Of a stretch of 64,000 nucleotides of DNA, positions 37,103-45,797 are shown piece after piece (position 1 is the first letter of the stretch; every line of letters starts with the position of its first letter). The position numbers and the translations under genes are program-made. A model generated the notes under the pieces. It was not told the DNA's origin and made no database searches. It was given only the letters and a program-made list of their open reading frames with translations. Source of the DNA: an uncultured Mobilibacterium sp. (lineage in GTDB: Bacteria; Bacillota; Clostridia; Peptostreptococcales; Anaerovoracaceae); contig CAMYCF010000001.1 of the NCBI GenBank assembly GCA_947254375.1, positions 62,001-126,000 on the forward strand, read 5' to 3'.

Positions 37103-37435
37103 ATGAACGTTTACGAGGAAGCTCACAATTTAGCCCATGCGATCAAGGAGAGCAACGAATTCATCGAGTTCGACAGGCTCAGGAAAGAGATCGAAGAGGA
37201 TGAGGTCCTGAAAGACATGCTCAAAGATCTTCAGGGCAAACAAATGGAGATGCAGCTCAAGAGCATGAGCGGCGAAGAGGTCGGCTCGGAGATGATGGAG
37301 CAGGTGCAGAGCCTTATGGCAATGATAGCGACGAAACCGAAGGCCGGTGAATATTTGCAGGCGGAAGCCCGATTTTCTGTCATGATGAAAGATGTTTATG
37401 ATATACTTTCAGATATAATAGATATACAGATGTAG
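37103..37435 (+). CDS. YlbF/YmcA family regulator
   Basis: 110 residues, almost entirely helical. NVYEEAHNLAHAIKESNEF at the N-terminus and repeated charged heptads match the YlbF/YmcA (DUF964) family, which in Bacillus works with YaaT and affects RNase Y-dependent RNA processing, sporulation and competence. AAGGAGGA lies 6 bp ahead. Genomic position after RNase J fits an RNA-metabolism role, but that is inference. Confidence 0.85.
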   Translation: MNVYEEAHNLAHAIKESNEFIEFDRLRKEIEEDEVLKDMLKDLQGKQMEMQLKSMSGEEVGSEMMEQVQSLMAMIATKPKAGEYLQAEARFSVMMKDVYDILSDIIDIQM

Positions 37436-37462
37436 TCGGTATCGGACGATAGAGACAGTAAC

Positions 37463-37481
37463 GCGTCCCCGTGCGGGATGC
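37463..37481 (+). promoter_or_regulatory. Leader hairpin before efp
   Basis: GCGTCCC (37463-37469) / GGGATGC (37475-37481), one G-T pair, 5-nt loop. It is followed by TAATTAAAAAA rather than T-rich sequence, so it is not a standard terminator; it may cap the efp leader. A TATAAT at 37414-37419 could be the -10 of an efp promoter. Confidence 0.45.
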
Positions 37482-37517
37482 TAATTAAAAAAATCAAAGA
37501 AAGAGAGAAGAAGAATT

Positions 37518-38078
37518 ATGATCACTGCAGGAGATTTCAGAAAAGGAATGACTTTTGAGATGAACGGGGAGCCGCACGTAGTGCTGGATTTCCAACACGT
37601 TAAACCGGGCAAGGGTGCCGCATTCGTAAGGACGAAGCACAGGAACATCCTGACCGGCGCCACGAAGGAAGAAGCGTTCAACCCGAACGACAAATTCCCT
37701 AAGGCCCACATCGATACGAAGGAGATGCAATACCTCTACAGTGACGGAGAGCTGTATTACTTCATGGATCAGGAGACTTTCGACCAGATCCCTATGACGA
37801 AGGACCTCGTAGAGGAAGCTCTCAAATACATAAGGGAAAACGACAACGCGACGATCAAATTTTACAACGGTCAGCCTTTTATCGTCGAAGCTCCGAACTT
37901 CGTAGACCTCAAGGTAATCGAGACGGAGCCGGGCGTAAAGGGAAATACAACAACAAATGTTACAAAGCCTGCTACGGTTGAAACGGGAACAGTTATACAG
38001 GTGCCTATTTTTATAGAAGAAGGGGAAAAGATCCAGATCGATACGAGATCAGGAGAATATCTCGGTAGATCCAAATAG
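37518..38078 (+). CDS. efp: Translation elongation factor P
   Basis: 186 residues, standard length. KOW-like domain I with the tip loop [13 protein letters not shown], where the modified Lys normally sits, OB domain II and the C-terminal signature ([20 protein letters not shown]). Relieves ribosome stalling at polyproline. GAGAAGAAG precedes the ATG. No genes for known lysylation or hydroxylation enzymes are adjacent. Confidence 0.97.
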   Translation: MITAGDFRKGMTFEMNGEPHVVLDFQHVKPGKGAAFVRTKHRNILTGATKEEAFNPNDKFPKAHIDTKEMQYLYSDGELYYFMDQETFDQIPMTKDLVEEALKYIRENDNATIKFYNGQPFIVEAPNFVDLKVIETEPGVKGNTTTNVTKPATVETGTVIQVPIFIEEGEKIQIDTRSGEYLGRSK

Positions 38079-38114
38079 GCGACCGATATAAAAAATTCGG
38101 GATAAGGTAAAAAT

Positions 38115-39167
38115 ATGAACAAAAATCTAAAAAAGATATTGATCGTTTTGGTCGTGCTGTTCATCCTGGTCGCGGCGGCGAGCGGGGCCCTTTGGGGTCT
38201 CAACAAGCCGCTCGACAGAAACGATACGACCTATAAGTACGTCAGGATAGAGCAGGGCTCGACGACTTCCGACATAGCTTCGAAGCTACAGAAGGAAGGC
38301 ATAATAAAGAGCGGGAAAAACTATAAGATCCTGTCGAAGATCTGGAGATATGACGGCAAATATCAGGCCGGGACTTACTCTCTTTCACCGAGCATGACGT
38401 CGAACGCCATAGCGAAAGAGCTGACGAGCGGAAAAGTGTCCTCGAATAATTTTACGATAATCGAAGGATCGACCGTTACGCAGATAACGGACGTGCTCGT
38501 CGATCAGGGAATAGTTGACAGGGCAAAATTCGAGGATGTACTTGCAAACGGCGATTTCAGCAATTTTTCCTTCCTCGAAGGGGCGCCGTCGGGCGCGGAA
38601 CGCCTCGAAGGATTCCTTTTCCCGGACACGTACCAGATAGATATCGGCGCATCCGAGGAGCAGATCGTCACGACGATGCTGAACCAGTTCGATAAGGTAT
38701 ATACCGACAAAGACAGAAAGAGGGCCAAGGAGCTCGGGATGTCCGACAGAGACGTCATAATAGTGGCTTCGCTCATAGAAAAGGAAGCGCAGGTAGATAA
38801 AGACAGGCCGAAGGTCGCGAGCGTAATCTATAACAGGCTGAAGATAGATATGCCGCTTCAGTTCTGTTCCACGGTCAACTTCGTTCTCGGTAAAAACGCC
38901 AAAGAGGCGCTGACGATCGCGGATACTCAAACGGAGTCGCCGTACAATACGTATCTGCACAACGGACTGCCTCCGGGGCCGATCTGTTGCCCGGGCAAAA
39001 AATCGATAGAGGCTGCGCTCTATCCGGCTAAAAGCGATTATCTGTATTTCGTGGTAAGCGATAAAATGGACGGAACGAATAAATTCAGCTCGACGGAAGA
39101 GCAGTTCGAAAAGGACAAAGCCGCTTACAACAAGGCATATGACGCGAGCCTGAAGAAAAAGAAATAA
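38115..39167 (+). CDS. mltG: Endolytic peptidoglycan transglycosylase MltG
   Basis: 350 residues. Short cytosolic tail, one membrane helix (about 9-29), a LysM-like domain (about 40-110) and the YceG/MltG catalytic domain with SLIEKEAQVDKDRPKVASVI, the Glu being catalytic, then LPPGPICCPG. Cuts nascent glycan strands at the membrane to control chain length. Starts 36 bp after efp. Confidence 0.95.
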   Translation: MNKNLKKILIVLVVLFILVAAASGALWGLNKPLDRNDTTYKYVRIEQGSTTSDIASKLQKEGIIKSGKNYKILSKIWRYDGKYQAGTYSLSPSMTSNAIAKELTSGKVSSNNFTIIEGSTVTQITDVLVDQGIVDRAKFEDVLANGDFSNFSFLEGAPSGAERLEGFLFPDTYQIDIGASEEQIVTTMLNQFDKVYTDKDRKRAKELGMSDRDVIIVASLIEKEAQVDKDRPKVASVIYNRLKIDMPLQFCSTVNFVLGKNAKEALTIADTQTESPYNTYLHNGLPPGPICCPGKKSIEAALYPAKSDYLYFVVSDKMDGTNKFSSTEEQFEKDKAAYNKAYDASLKKKK

Positions 39168-39184
39168 AAGATTTTTATAAACAG

Positions 39185-39228
39185 ATGCGCCTCGTTCCGG
39201 GATCATTTCCCTGTGATGGGAGGCGCAT
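39185..39228 (+). promoter_or_regulatory. 9-bp inverted repeat covering the trmR translation start region
   Basis: ATGCGCCTC (39185-39193) pairs perfectly with GAGGCGCAT (39220-39228). The 3' arm contains GGAGG and the first base of a TTG codon, so folding would hide a possible ribosome-binding site. No T-run follows. Confidence 0.6.
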
Positions 39229-39245
39229 TGCGACTAATAGGAAGA

Positions 39246-39899
39246 ATGAATATAACAAACGAAACTGTCAGCGGATTCGTGAATTCCTTTTACGAACCTC
39301 AAAGCGCGTTTTTAGAGAAGCTGAGGGCAGAGGAAGAAAATAACGGAGTGCCGATAATCATGCGGGATACGGAGATGCTTTTGCGCTCCCTCGTCCTGGC
39401 GGTCTCCCCCGAAAACATCCTCGAAATAGGAACGGCCCGCGGATATTCCTCGATATTCTTTGCGACGGCGTCGTGCGATGCGAAGGTGACCACGATAGAA
39501 AAGGATCCGGTAAAAGCCGAACGTGCCGCGAAAAACACGGAGGCGGCCGGGCTTTCTGAAAGGATCTCGATAAAAACGGGAGATGCGGAAGATGTCCTTG
39601 CGGAAATGGTCCGCGAGGGCGGACATTCGTTTGACTTCGTTTTTATCGATGCTTCGAAAAGCCATTACAATGAGTTTTTTCGCCTCTCCGAGAAGATGAT
39701 GAGCCCCGGCGGGCTGGTAGTGTGCGACAATGTCCTCATGAAGGCGTCGGTCGCCGACTCTTCGTACGATGCGGGCGGCCGTCACAAAACGAGCATCAGG
39801 AAGATGAGGGCTTTTCTCGGCGATGTATCGAAAAGGGAAGACCTCGATATGTCCGTTATACCGTGCGGCGACGGAGTCGCGATAATACAGAAGAAGTAA
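39246..39899 (+). CDS. trmR: tRNA 5-hydroxyuridine methyltransferase TrmR (YrrM-type O-methyltransferase)
   Basis: 217 residues from ATG 39246. SAM-binding motif ILEIGTARGYSS, DFVFIDASKSHY and GGLVVCDNV, typical of class I catechol-like O-methyltransferases of the YrrM group, which convert ho5U34 to mo5U34 in tRNA. Start is uncertain: GTG 39213, ATG 39216 and TTG 39228 are in frame, and GGAGG lies 4 bp before TTG 39228; ATG 39246 has AGGAAG close by. The next gene is TrhP, which makes the ho5U substrate, so the pair forms a two-step wobble-modification unit. Confidence 0.88.
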   Translation: MNITNETVSGFVNSFYEPQSAFLEKLRAEEENNGVPIIMRDTEMLLRSLVLAVSPENILEIGTARGYSSIFFATASCDAKVTTIEKDPVKAERAAKNTEAAGLSERISIKTGDAEDVLAEMVREGGHSFDFVFIDASKSHYNEFFRLSEKMMSPGGLVVCDNVLMKASVADSSYDAGGRHKTSIRKMRAFLGDVSKREDLDMSVIPCGDGVAIIQKK

Positions 39900-39918
39900 G
39901 ATCATCCGGAAGAAGTAA
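39890..39918 (+). repeat. Duplicated GAAGAAGTAA at the trmR-trhP junction
   Basis: GAAGAAGTAA at 39890-39899 (holding the trmR stop) is repeated exactly at 39909-39918, period 19 bp; a third partial copy, CAGAAGTTA, reaches the trhP start. Confidence 0.65.
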
Positions 39919-39928
39919 AACAGAAGTT

Positions 39929-41176
39929 ATGCTTAAAGATAAGACGGAACTCCTCGCTCCGGCGGGGGACTTGGAAAAACTGAAGACGGCGATCCGATAC
40001 GGCGCGGATGCCGTATACTTCGGCGGCGAGATGTTCAGCCTGAGGGCGGGCGCGGGGAACCTTTCTCTCGATGATATCGAAGAAGGGCTCGATTTCGCGC
40101 ACGAACGAGGAGCGCGTGGATATATGACCCTCAACGTATATCCTCATAACGACGATATACCGCAGCTCAGATCGTATATAGAGAACATCGCTCACCTGCC
40201 GATCGACGCGTTCATAGTTTCGGACCCGTCGGTGATCGCTCTTCTCAAAGACGTCATCGAAGAGCCGGAGCTCCACCTGAGCACGCAGGCGAATACGACC
40301 AACTATATGGCGGCGAATTTTTGGGCGTCACAGGGGATATCGAGGATCGTTGCGGCAAGGGAGATGAGCCTCGCGGAGATAGCGAAGATGCGAGAAGAAC
40401 TCGCGGACGATGTCGAGATAGAGGCCTTCGTACACGGAGCGATGTGCATATCGTATTCGGGAAGGTGCCTCCTCAGCAATTTTATGGCGGGGAGAGACGC
40501 TAACAAGGGCGAGTGCACACATCCCTGCAGGTGGAAATATGCCCTCGAGGAAGAAAAAAGGCCCGGAGAGTATTATCCGATAGAAGAAGACGAATACGGC
40601 ACATATATACTGAATTCACGCGATCTGTGCATGCTCGATGCACTGCCGGACCTCATATCTTCAGGCGTAAGATCGCTTAAGATCGAAGGAAGGATGAAGA
40701 GCGCGTACTACGTTGCGACGGTCGTGAGTGCTTACAGGGCGCTTCTTGACGAGTATGAGAAGGACCCGGCCGCGTATGTTTTCGATCCGTACTGGTTCGA
40801 AGAGATGTGCAAGGCGAGCCACAGGGAGTTCACGCACGGCTTTTATTACGCCAAGCCGACCGACAAGGATCAGAACTACATAACTTCGGCATATACGAGG
40901 GAATACACTTTTGTGGGCCTCGTCGAAGGCACGGACGAAGCGACGGGGCTTACGGCGGTCGAACAGAGAAACAAATTTTCCGTCGGAGATACGGTCGAGA
41001 TATTCGGTCCCGGAACGAAGTTCTGCGAAGAAGTGATCGAGGAGATGTACGACGGTGAAGGTCAGCCGATAGAGTCGGCACCGCACCCTCAGCAGAAGGT
41101 GCTGCTTCGCCTCGCGTGCAAGACAAAAGAGCATTTTATGATAAGGCGTAAAAACGAAAACACGTTGTTCGGATAA
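39929..41176 (+). CDS. trhP: Peptidase U32 family tRNA hydroxylation protein TrhP
   Basis: 415 residues starting MLKDKTELLAPAGDLEKLK. U32 landmarks: AIRYGADAVYFGGEMFSLRA, ANTTNYMAANFW, the U32 signature EAFVHGAMCISYSGRCLLS and the cysteine cluster GECTHPCRWKY, plus SLKIEGRMKS. These proteins use prephenate to hydroxylate U34 of certain tRNAs, the step before TrmR. ATG 39929 is chosen since homology starts here; the longer frame to 39722 lies in trmR. Confidence 0.92.
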   Translation: MLKDKTELLAPAGDLEKLKTAIRYGADAVYFGGEMFSLRAGAGNLSLDDIEEGLDFAHERGARGYMTLNVYPHNDDIPQLRSYIENIAHLPIDAFIVSDPSVIALLKDVIEEPELHLSTQANTTNYMAANFWASQGISRIVAAREMSLAEIAKMREELADDVEIEAFVHGAMCISYSGRCLLSNFMAGRDANKGECTHPCRWKYALEEEKRPGEYYPIEEDEYGTYILNSRDLCMLDALPDLISSGVRSLKIEGRMKSAYYVATVVSAYRALLDEYEKDPAAYVFDPYWFEEMCKASHREFTHGFYYAKPTDKDQNYITSAYTREYTFVGLVEGTDEATGLTAVEQRNKFSVGDTVEIFGPGTKFCEEVIEEMYDGEGQPIESAPHPQQKVLLRLACKTKEHFMIRRKNENTLFG

Positions 41177-41241
41177 AAACGGAGCCGCTGAGGCTGCCGT
41201 AAAAAGATATTTTTACAAAATAAGAAAGGAAAGTGATATCG

Positions 41242-42567
41242 ATGTCATCCGACCCCGGAAGTCAACTGATACCCGTGACAGTAATACTGGTGTGCGTTCT
41301 GTTCAACGCTTTTGCCGCGGCGTCCAAAAGGGCGCTCGACTATGTCGACAGGAACGCCATTAAAGAAATGCACGAGGAGGATCCCGACGACAGGAAGCTG
41401 ACCCTCGTCATGGAGCTGATCGAAAAGCCCTCGAAATACCATTATCCGGACGTTTTGATCGGATATGTGGCGATCCTGATCTCGCTGTGGATGTTCAACC
41501 TCATGACGGCGCAATGTACGCTCAAAGAGAATATCATAGCAAATCTGATATTTTTTATCCTGTACATAGGGATAGCCGACGTGTTGCCGAAGAAGCTGGC
41601 GGCGCAGGCGAGCGAAGAGTACGCTGTCCACTATGCGAGGTTCCAACGCTTCGTTTGCGTCCTGATGTTCCCGCTCGTGAAGGTGTGCGTTTTTATCGCC
41701 AACATATTTCTCGTGCTTTTACGGAAAGAGACGGACGTCGACAACGCATATTTTTCCGAAAAACAGGTCATGTCTATGATAGACCGCGGACAGGAGAGCG
41801 GCGAGATCAACGAAGAAGGCAGGAAGATGATAGACAGCATCTTCGCGTTCGACGACCTTCTGGCGTATGAGATAATGAAGCCGAGGACCGACGTTTTTAT
41901 GATAGACGCGGACGACGACAAGGACGAGTACTTCGACCAGCTCATGGAGCTCAGGTACACGAGGATACCCGTTTACGAGGGAGACCCGGATCATATCATC
42001 GGTATACTGCACATAAAAGATTATCTGCTGAAGGCGAGTTACGACGGCTTTGACGCGGTAAATATAAGAGATATACTGCGCGCTCCGTATTTCGTGCCGG
42101 AGACAAAGAACATCGATTCGCTCTTCGTAGAGATGCAAAAGGAGAAGCACCACATCGCCATTCTTATCGATGAATACGGCGGTTTCAGCGGGATCGTGTC
42201 CGTCGAAGACATAATCGAGCAGATTGTCGGCGACATCGACGACGAGTACGATGAGGTCGACAGGGTAATAGAAAAGACGGACGATGACACATATGTAGTC
42301 GACGGTAACGTATATCTCGACGATCTCGGTGAGGAGACGGGGATAGAGTTCGAGTCGGACAACAGCGAGACGATCGGCGGGTTCCTGATCGAGATAATGG
42401 GAGAGATCCCGAAGGAATTCTCGACATACGAACCGATCGAATTCGGTGACTACGTCTTCAACATATTGGAAGTAAAAGACAGAAGGATCGTTAAGGTCAG
42501 GATAGAGAAGAAGGAGCCGCCTGAGGAGGCGGAAGACGGCAGCGTGCAGACGGAGAAAGGAGAATAA
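41242..42567 (+). CDS. CNNM/CorC-type hemolysin family membrane protein (CBS pair)
   Basis: 441 residues. CNNM/DUF21 membrane domain with three or four helices (about 1-165), a CBS pair (about 190-310, IMKPRTDVFMID, RIPVYEGDPDHIIGILHIKDYL, GGFSGIVSVEDIIEQIVGDI) and a C-terminal CorC_HlyC domain (about 330-425). Members are linked to Mg2+/Co2+ efflux. ATG 41242 fits AAAGGA 11 bp upstream better than GTG 41233. The N-terminal region keeps the Asn/Ala-rich NAFAAASKRAL motif usual for the family. Confidence 0.9.
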   Translation: MSSDPGSQLIPVTVILVCVLFNAFAAASKRALDYVDRNAIKEMHEEDPDDRKLTLVMELIEKPSKYHYPDVLIGYVAILISLWMFNLMTAQCTLKENIIANLIFFILYIGIADVLPKKLAAQASEEYAVHYARFQRFVCVLMFPLVKVCVFIANIFLVLLRKETDVDNAYFSEKQVMSMIDRGQESGEINEEGRKMIDSIFAFDDLLAYEIMKPRTDVFMIDADDDKDEYFDQLMELRYTRIPVYEGDPDHIIGILHIKDYLLKASYDGFDAVNIRDILRAPYFVPETKNIDSLFVEMQKEKHHIAILIDEYGGFSGIVSVEDIIEQIVGDIDDEYDEVDRVIEKTDDDTYVVDGNVYLDDLGEETGIEFESDNSETIGGFLIEIMGEIPKEFSTYEPIEFGDYVFNILEVKDRRIVKVRIEKKEPPEEAEDGSVQTEKGE

Positions 42568-42572
42568 ATCTT

Positions 42573-42914
42573 ATGCCTAGCGGAAACATTATGATCGAGG
42601 ATCAGGTAATAATCGAATACGTGTCCGAAGAGGTCCTCAAATTCGAGGAGGTCAGCAGGCTCGTGGGCGGCATAACCGAAAGCTTTTCCAAAAATATACT
42701 CGGAAGGGACATGGGCGCCCAAGGGATCAAAGTAGTAAGGGACGAAGATTCTATAGAGATAACGATACATCTCATCGTCTTCTACGGCATAAACATCCCG
42801 CAGCTTTCGTATGACATACAGAACAAGGTCAAGGAGTCGGTCGAAAAATACACGGGCCTTACCGTAACGGCCGTAAACATCGGTGTCGAAGGTATCGACA
42901 GGAAGAAAGCGTGA
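42573..42914 (+). CDS. Asp23/Gls24 family envelope stress protein
   Basis: 113 residues. Asp23 core: EYVSEEVLKFEEVSRLVGGI, IKVVRDEDSIEITIHLIVFYGINIPQ, QNKVKESVEKYTGLTVTAVNI. The family gives small cytosolic proteins that collect at the membrane and support cell-envelope homeostasis. Located just before nusB, as YqhY is in Bacillus. AAAGGAG lies 10 bp ahead. Confidence 0.93.
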   Translation: MPSGNIMIEDQVIIEYVSEEVLKFEEVSRLVGGITESFSKNILGRDMGAQGIKVVRDEDSIEITIHLIVFYGINIPQLSYDIQNKVKESVEKYTGLTVTAVNIGVEGIDRKKA

Positions 42915-42929
42915 TCATCGGGGAGTAGT

Positions 42930-43391
42930 ATGGACAGAAGAACTGTAAGGGAACAGGTGATGCAGACCGTATTCCAGATGGAAGCGACTTCCGGATTGGA
43001 CAGTGACAGCATTTTTTTGGTAGACGAAAACGTCGAGGCCGTCAACGGAAAGCAGGGGAAGGAACTCCTTTCGAAACTCGAAGAGCACGGCCCGGAAATC
43101 GACGCCGTCATATTCGAAAACATAGAGGGTTGGAAGCCGGAGAGGCTCCCGAAGACCGAGCTCGCGATACTTCGTGTCGCGGTCTGTGAGATGATGTACA
43201 TAGACGATGTGCCTACGGCAGTGGCGATAAATGAAGCGGTCGAGCTCGCCAAAAAATACGGCGGTAAAAATTCGGGCGCGTTCGTCAACGCCGTGCTCGG
43301 CAAGATAGATAAAAAAGGCGCCGCGGGCCCGGACGAGAAGGACGGATCCGATAAAAACGAAGGTGCCGAAGGATGCGATGAGCAAAAATAA
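42930..43391 (+). CDS. nusB: Transcription antitermination factor NusB
   Basis: 153 residues. N-terminal RRTVREQVMQTVFQME, core helices, and the signature RLPKTELAILRVAVCEMMYIDDVPTAVAINEAVELAKKYG, with SGAFVNAVLGKI. Binds boxA in rRNA antitermination. A short charged C-terminal tail (about 130-153) is specific to this protein. The TsaD-like gene starts inside its end. Confidence 0.95.
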   Translation: MDRRTVREQVMQTVFQMEATSGLDSDSIFLVDENVEAVNGKQGKELLSKLEEHGPEIDAVIFENIEGWKPERLPKTELAILRVAVCEMMYIDDVPTAVAINEAVELAKKYGGKNSGAFVNAVLGKIDKKGAAGPDEKDGSDKNEGAEGCDEQK

Positions 43392-44337
43392 GTGCCACAT
43401 AGGCATAGATACATCGAATTATAAGACTTCGGTCGCAGCGGTCTCGGGTGACGGGATACTCATATTCGAAAGGTCAGAGTTCCTGGAAGTTGAAGCAGGG
43501 GCCCGCGGCCTTCGCCAGTCGACGGCATTTTTCATGCACGTAAAGAGGCTGCCTGATCTCGTCCGCGAGATGTTCGAAGCGATCGAAGGTGAGGATGTGC
43601 TGTCGGTCTCAGTATCCTACGCTCCGAGAAGGACTGAAGGATCGTACATGCCCGTATTTCTTGCGGGACAGTCGACAGCGAAGTCGATATCCGCTGCGCT
43701 CGGCGTGCCTTGTTTTGAATTTTCGCACCAGGAGGGACACATAGAATCGGCCGTTTTTTCGTGCGGCACGGAAGTGCCCGACAGGTTCGCTTTTTTCCAC
43801 CTTTCGGGCGGAACGACGGAGTATCTGATCTGCGAGCGGAGTGATGAGGGAATATCAGCCGAGATCGTTGGAGGCTCGCGGGATATAAGTATCGGGCAGC
43901 TCCTCGACAGGGTCGGGGTAAAAGCGGGATTTCCTTTTCCGGCCGGCAGATATCTCGATGAGATCGCATCGTCGGCGGGAGCCGCAGAAAAACTGCCTTC
44001 GAAGATAAAATTCAACGACGGATATTTCAACCTTTCCGGCATAGAGAGCGAGATCATGAGGAACATGGAGCGCGGCGAAGGGCCGGACGCTTCCGGCATA
44101 TTCAGCAGGATATCCGATCTCCTTTACGATTCAGCCGTTTGGATAAGCAGGAAATACGATCTTGATGTCGTATATATGGCGGGAGGAGTAGGCGCGAGCA
44201 GAAGGATAAGGCGTGACATGGCCGAAAAAAGCGGTCCGGGATCGCCCGACATAAGGTTCGCTTCCCCCGAACTCTCGGGAGACAACGCGGTCGGGACCGC
44301 ACTTTTAGGAAGAAGGACATACGAACGGGGTTTTTAA
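43378..44337 (+). CDS. TsaD/Kae1-like ASKHA protein (second paralogue, 'O-sialoglycoprotein endopeptidase'-like)
   Basis: 319 residues from ATG 43378 (AAGG 5 bp upstream; GTG 43363 also in frame). ASKHA fold: HIGIDTSNYKTSVA, HQEGHIESA with the metal-binding His pair as in TsaD, FHLSGGTTEYLI, and YMAGGVGASRRIRRD. Length and motifs match the TsaD relatives found between nusB and xseA in Clostridia, distinct from the tRNA t6A enzyme TsaD itself. Its reaction is unknown to me. The retained metal ligands and ATP-binding loops argue that it is active. Overlaps nusB by 14 bp; xseA starts 2 bp after it. Confidence 0.82.
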   Translation: MSKNKCHIGIDTSNYKTSVAAVSGDGILIFERSEFLEVEAGARGLRQSTAFFMHVKRLPDLVREMFEAIEGEDVLSVSVSYAPRRTEGSYMPVFLAGQSTAKSISAALGVPCFEFSHQEGHIESAVFSCGTEVPDRFAFFHLSGGTTEYLICERSDEGISAEIVGGSRDISIGQLLDRVGVKAGFPFPAGRYLDEIASSAGAAEKLPSKIKFNDGYFNLSGIESEIMRNMERGEGPDASGIFSRISDLLYDSAVWISRKYDLDVVYMAGGVGASRRIRRDMAEKSGPGSPDIRFASPELSGDNAVGTALLGRRTYERGF

Positions 44338-44339
44338 GG

Positions 44340-45515
44340 ATGGACGGAAACAGATATTCGACTGAAAAAACGCCTTTTTCGGTAAAACATATAAATCAAT
44401 ACGTAAAACGAAGGCTGGACGGCGACCCGGCGCTCAATAACATACCCGTTATCGGAGAGGTCACGGGGCTCGGAAGACCGGGACCGAACGGCCACCTCTA
44501 TTTTTCGCTTGCCGATGAAGAGAGCGTCATAAGATGTACCCTTTGGGCCGGAAACAGGAAGAGGATAGACCCGGACCTGCTCGTGAACGGCAGGAAAGTG
44601 ATCGTCACGGGTTCGATACAGGTGTACGCGAAGGGCGGGACATACGCTCTCAATGTGATCGATGCTGCCCCGGCCGGCGAAGGAGAACTCGCCGCGAGGT
44701 TCGAGAGGCTGAAGAAAAAGCTTGCGGAAGAAGGGCTGTTCGACCCGGGACACAAGAGACCCTTTCCTTTTATGCCGAAGAGGATAGGCGTCGTTACTTC
44801 GCCTACGGGTGCCGCCGTGGAAGATATCAAGACGACGATAAGGAAGAAGAACGATCTCGTCGATATAATCATTTTTCCGGCTGCTGTACAGGGGATCGAT
44901 GCCACGATGAGCATATGTGAAGGAATAAGGGCAGCGAATGAATACAGCAGGTCGAAGGCCCACATAGATGTCCTGATAGTCGGACGCGGAGGAGGATCCG
45001 CTGAAGATCTTTCCTGTTTCAACGACGAAGGCGTTGCGAGGGCCGTGTACGGATCGGAAATACCGGTCATATCGGCTGTAGGCCACGACATCGACGTTTC
45101 GATATCGGATTTCGTCGCAGATAAGAGCACGGCGACGCCGACGGCCGCGGCTGAATTCGCCGTACCGGATATCGGGGAAATGCGTGAAAGGATAGATAAA
45201 GGCAGACGCATTTTATACGATAACCTAAAAGGAAAGTTCGACGCCAACGAAAAGATGATAAAACTCAACAGAGACGCGCTTTCGGCGGCGGCGTTGAGCA
45301 GGATATCGGGATACGAAGCCGCTGTCGATAAAATGGTCATAACGCTCAAAGAGAACGATCCGAGGCGTATTTTCGAGAAGGGATATGCCGCGGTAACGGA
45401 TGCGGACGGTAAAGTCATCTCGTCCGTCGACGGGATAGAGCCCGGAGACGATTATAAGATCGAGATGACCGACGGGAATTTCATCGCCCGCGCCGTCTCC
45501 AAAAACAGGAAATGA
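44340..45515 (+). CDS. xseA: Exodeoxyribonuclease VII large subunit
   Basis: 391 residues. N-terminal OB-fold (about 8-100, FSVKHINQYVKRRL, GEVTGLG), the exonuclease VII core with IGVVTSPTGAAVEDI and VLIVGRGGGSAEDL, HDIDVSISDFVADKSTATPTAAAE, and a coiled-coil C-terminal part. Somewhat shorter than the 400-450 typical in the coiled-coil region. Degrades single-stranded DNA with XseB. Its stop codon lies inside a 23-bp tandem repeat. Confidence 0.95.
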   Translation: MDGNRYSTEKTPFSVKHINQYVKRRLDGDPALNNIPVIGEVTGLGRPGPNGHLYFSLADEESVIRCTLWAGNRKRIDPDLLVNGRKVIVTGSIQVYAKGGTYALNVIDAAPAGEGELAARFERLKKKLAEEGLFDPGHKRPFPFMPKRIGVVTSPTGAAVEDIKTTIRKKNDLVDIIIFPAAVQGIDATMSICEGIRAANEYSRSKAHIDVLIVGRGGGSAEDLSCFNDEGVARAVYGSEIPVISAVGHDIDVSISDFVADKSTATPTAAAEFAVPDIGEMRERIDKGRRILYDNLKGKFDANEKMIKLNRDALSAAALSRISGYEAAVDKMVITLKENDPRRIFEKGYAAVTDADGKVISSVDGIEPGDDYKIEMTDGNFIARAVSKNRK

Positions 45516-45572
45516 CGTTCTCGAAAAATATGAAATGACGTTCTCGAAAGACAGGAAAAGATATTCTCGCAA
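45509..45572 (+). repeat. Three degenerate 23-bp tandem units at the xseA-xseB junction
   Basis: GAAATGACGTTCTCGAAA at 45509-45526 and 45532-45549, and a diverged third copy GAAAAGATATTCTCGCAA at 45555-45572. The first unit contains the xseA stop codon TGA. Confidence 0.8.
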
Positions 45573-45591
45573 CTGACGAGAGGGGGATAAA

Positions 45592-45795
45592 ATGGCTGAA
45601 AACCGTGAAAAGACTTTTGAAGAGTCGATGGCTGCGCTCGAAAAGGCGGCGGCCGACATAAGCAAGGGCACGACGTCGCTCGAATCTTCGATAAAACTTT
45701 TCGAAGAGGGGATGAAGGAAGCGGAGTTCTGCCGCAGCATCCTCGACGAAGCGCGCGGCAAGATCGAGATCTACGGAAAAGACGGGGAGGAATAA
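45592..45795 (+). CDS. xseB: Exodeoxyribonuclease VII small subunit
   Basis: 67 residues with the family core TFEESMAALEKAAADI and LESSIKLFEEGMKEAEFC, two helices forming a hairpin. Partner of XseA. GAGGGGGAT precedes the ATG. Followed 2 bp later by ispA. Confidence 0.94.
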   Translation: MAENREKTFEESMAALEKAAADISKGTTSLESSIKLFEEGMKEAEFCRSILDEARGKIEIYGKDGEE

Positions 45796-45797
45796 CA

